DNA from: an uncultured Alphaproteobacteria bacterium
Lineage (GTDB): Bacteria > Pseudomonadota > Alphaproteobacteria > Methylaequorales > Methylaequoraceae
Length of the DNA stretch: 37,094 bases
Reading direction: 5' to 3'
Assembly: GCA_902625895.1 (NCBI GenBank)
Contig: CACODD010000010.1
Location: forward strand, 1 to 37,094
Positions 36,443-37,094 of this stretch are shown here, piece by piece (the stretch's first letter is position 1; the number at the start of each line of letters is the position of its first letter). The position numbers and the translations under genes were made by a program. The notes under the pieces were generated by a model, which was given only the letters and a program-made list of their open reading frames with translations, was not told where the DNA came from and made no database searches.

Positions 36443-36976
36443 ATGTCGAGAAGTGGAAGAATACCAATTAGGATCCCAGAGAATACCGAGATTAAAATAG
36501 AAAACAATGTTATTTTTGCAAAAGGTAAACTTGGCGAGCTTTCATATAATTTCAAATCTAATGCTAAAGTTGAGGTTAAGGATCAAACTATCCATGTTAA
36601 CAAGTCAGGGGATTCTATTACACAACAAAAAATGTGGGGAACCGTTAGGTCTAGAATTAGAAATATTGTTGACGGCGTTTCAATAGGTTTTGTAAAAGAA
36701 TTGGAACTTAATGGTGTAGGGTACAAGGCTACCCAAAAAGGTAAAATATTAGAACTCTTATTAGGATATTCGCATGCTATTAATTTTGATGTGCCAGATG
36801 ACCTGAAAATTGAGGTTCCGAAGCCAACTCAAATAAAAATATCTGGGATTGACAAACAGAAAGTTGGCCAAATCGCAGCGAACATTAGATCCTTTAGGAA
36901 ACCTGAACCTTATAAAGGTAAAGGTATAAAATATAAAGATGAAGTTATAAAAAGAAAAGAGGGTAAAAAGAAATGA
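36443..36976 (+). CDS. rplF: 50S ribosomal protein L6
   Basis: L6 sits near the GTPase-associated centre. The 177 residues have two similar domains: MSRSGRIPIRIPENTEI and GELSYNF in the first, then VSIGFVKELELNGVGYKA, LLGYSHAINFDVPDDLKIEV, ISGIDKQKVGQIAANIRSFR and KPEPYKGKGIKY in the second. AGGAG lies upstream of the ATG at 36443. The stop overlaps the rplR start by 4 nt (ATGA). Confidence 0.98.
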   Translation: MSRSGRIPIRIPENTEIKIENNVIFAKGKLGELSYNFKSNAKVEVKDQTIHVNKSGDSITQQKMWGTVRSRIRNIVDGVSIGFVKELELNGVGYKATQKGKILELLLGYSHAINFDVPDDLKIEVPKPTQIKISGIDKQKVGQIAANIRSFRKPEPYKGKGIKYKDEVIKRKEGKKK

Positions 36977-37094
36977 TTTCAAAAAAAAATTTAAAAAATA
37001 AAAGATCATTAAGAATCCGTTCAAAAGTAAAAAGTACATCTAACCTAAGACTTTGTGCTTTCAGATCATCAAAGCATATTTATATTCAAGTAAT
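36973..37094 (+). CDS. rplR: 50S ribosomal protein L18, 3'-truncated by window
   Basis: Only the first 40 codons are present. The ATG overlaps the rplF stop. The translation begins MISKKNLKNKRSLRIRSKVK and continues with a segment ending FRSSKHIYIQV, which matches the N-terminal signature of L18 (basic start, R-L-x-x-FRS-x-KHIY-x-Q). L18 binds 5S rRNA next to L5. Its place after rplF is the standard spc order. The rest lies beyond the window. Confidence 0.93.
   Translation, partial: MISKKNLKNKRSLRIRSKVKSTSNLRLCAFRSSKHIYIQV

Overview
The window is a dense, strongly AT-rich bacterial chromosome segment with short spacers, many 1-17 nt gene overlaps, several GTG/TTG starts and normal use of TGA as stop (standard bacterial code). 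Gene order and protein types point to an alphaproteobacterium: rlmB, tRNA-Tyr, tRNA-Gly, tRNA-Trp, secE, nusG in that order; hom and recJ flanking a hexose-phosphate enzyme; the long S14 without zinc cysteines; and one uninterrupted rpoBC-str-S10-spc block. The low GC and compactness suggest a streamlined, probably marine lineage (SAR11/HIMB59-like or similar). That placement is an inference from composition and synteny only.

Region 1 (1-6.6 kb), biosynthesis and metabolism: the 3' part of argC (arginine synthesis), a gamma-carbonic-anhydrase-like hexapeptide protein, an OmpA-domain lipoprotein and homoserine dehydrogenase lie head to tail on the plus strand. A pyrophosphate-type phosphofructokinase sits on the minus strand between hom and recJ, and a small secreted Cys-containing protein converges on recJ.

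Region 2 (6.6-9.8 kb), vitamin B12 uptake: tRNA-Glu, then a minus-strand operon made of a cobalamin riboswitch, a BtuB-like TonB-dependent receptor and a dedicated tonB. The leader between riboswitch aptamer and receptor gene can fold into mutually exclusive hairpins that look like an expression platform.

Region 3 (9.8-13.7 kb), accessory and tRNA block: msrA; a minus-strand operon rlmB, PNPOx-like flavoprotein, CPBP membrane protease; then tRNA-Tyr, arsC-like, tRNA-Gly, tRNA-Trp and a class III sirtuin, with the arsC-like and sirtuin genes on the strand opposite to the tRNAs.

Region 4 (13.7-37.1 kb), information processing: secE-nusG-rplKA-[L10-type leader]-rplJL-rpoBC, then a candidate terminator and promoter, then rpsL-rpsG-fusA-tuf-rpsJ-rplCDWB-rpsS-rplV-rpsC-rplP-rpmC-rpsQ-rplNXE-rpsNH-rplF-rplR (cut by the window end). 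All are on the plus strand. These encode the Sec translocon subunit, transcription elongation factor, RNA polymerase core, two elongation factors and much of both ribosomal subunits. Protein oddities include a roughly 80-residue disordered tail on L3 and charged tails on L22 and S3.

I found no mobile element, CRISPR array, phage gene or clearly new defence or biosynthetic system. The most interesting non-routine features are the B12 riboswitch expression platform, the pfp gene at the hom/recJ locus, the L3 tail and the genes interposed in the tRNA-secE block.
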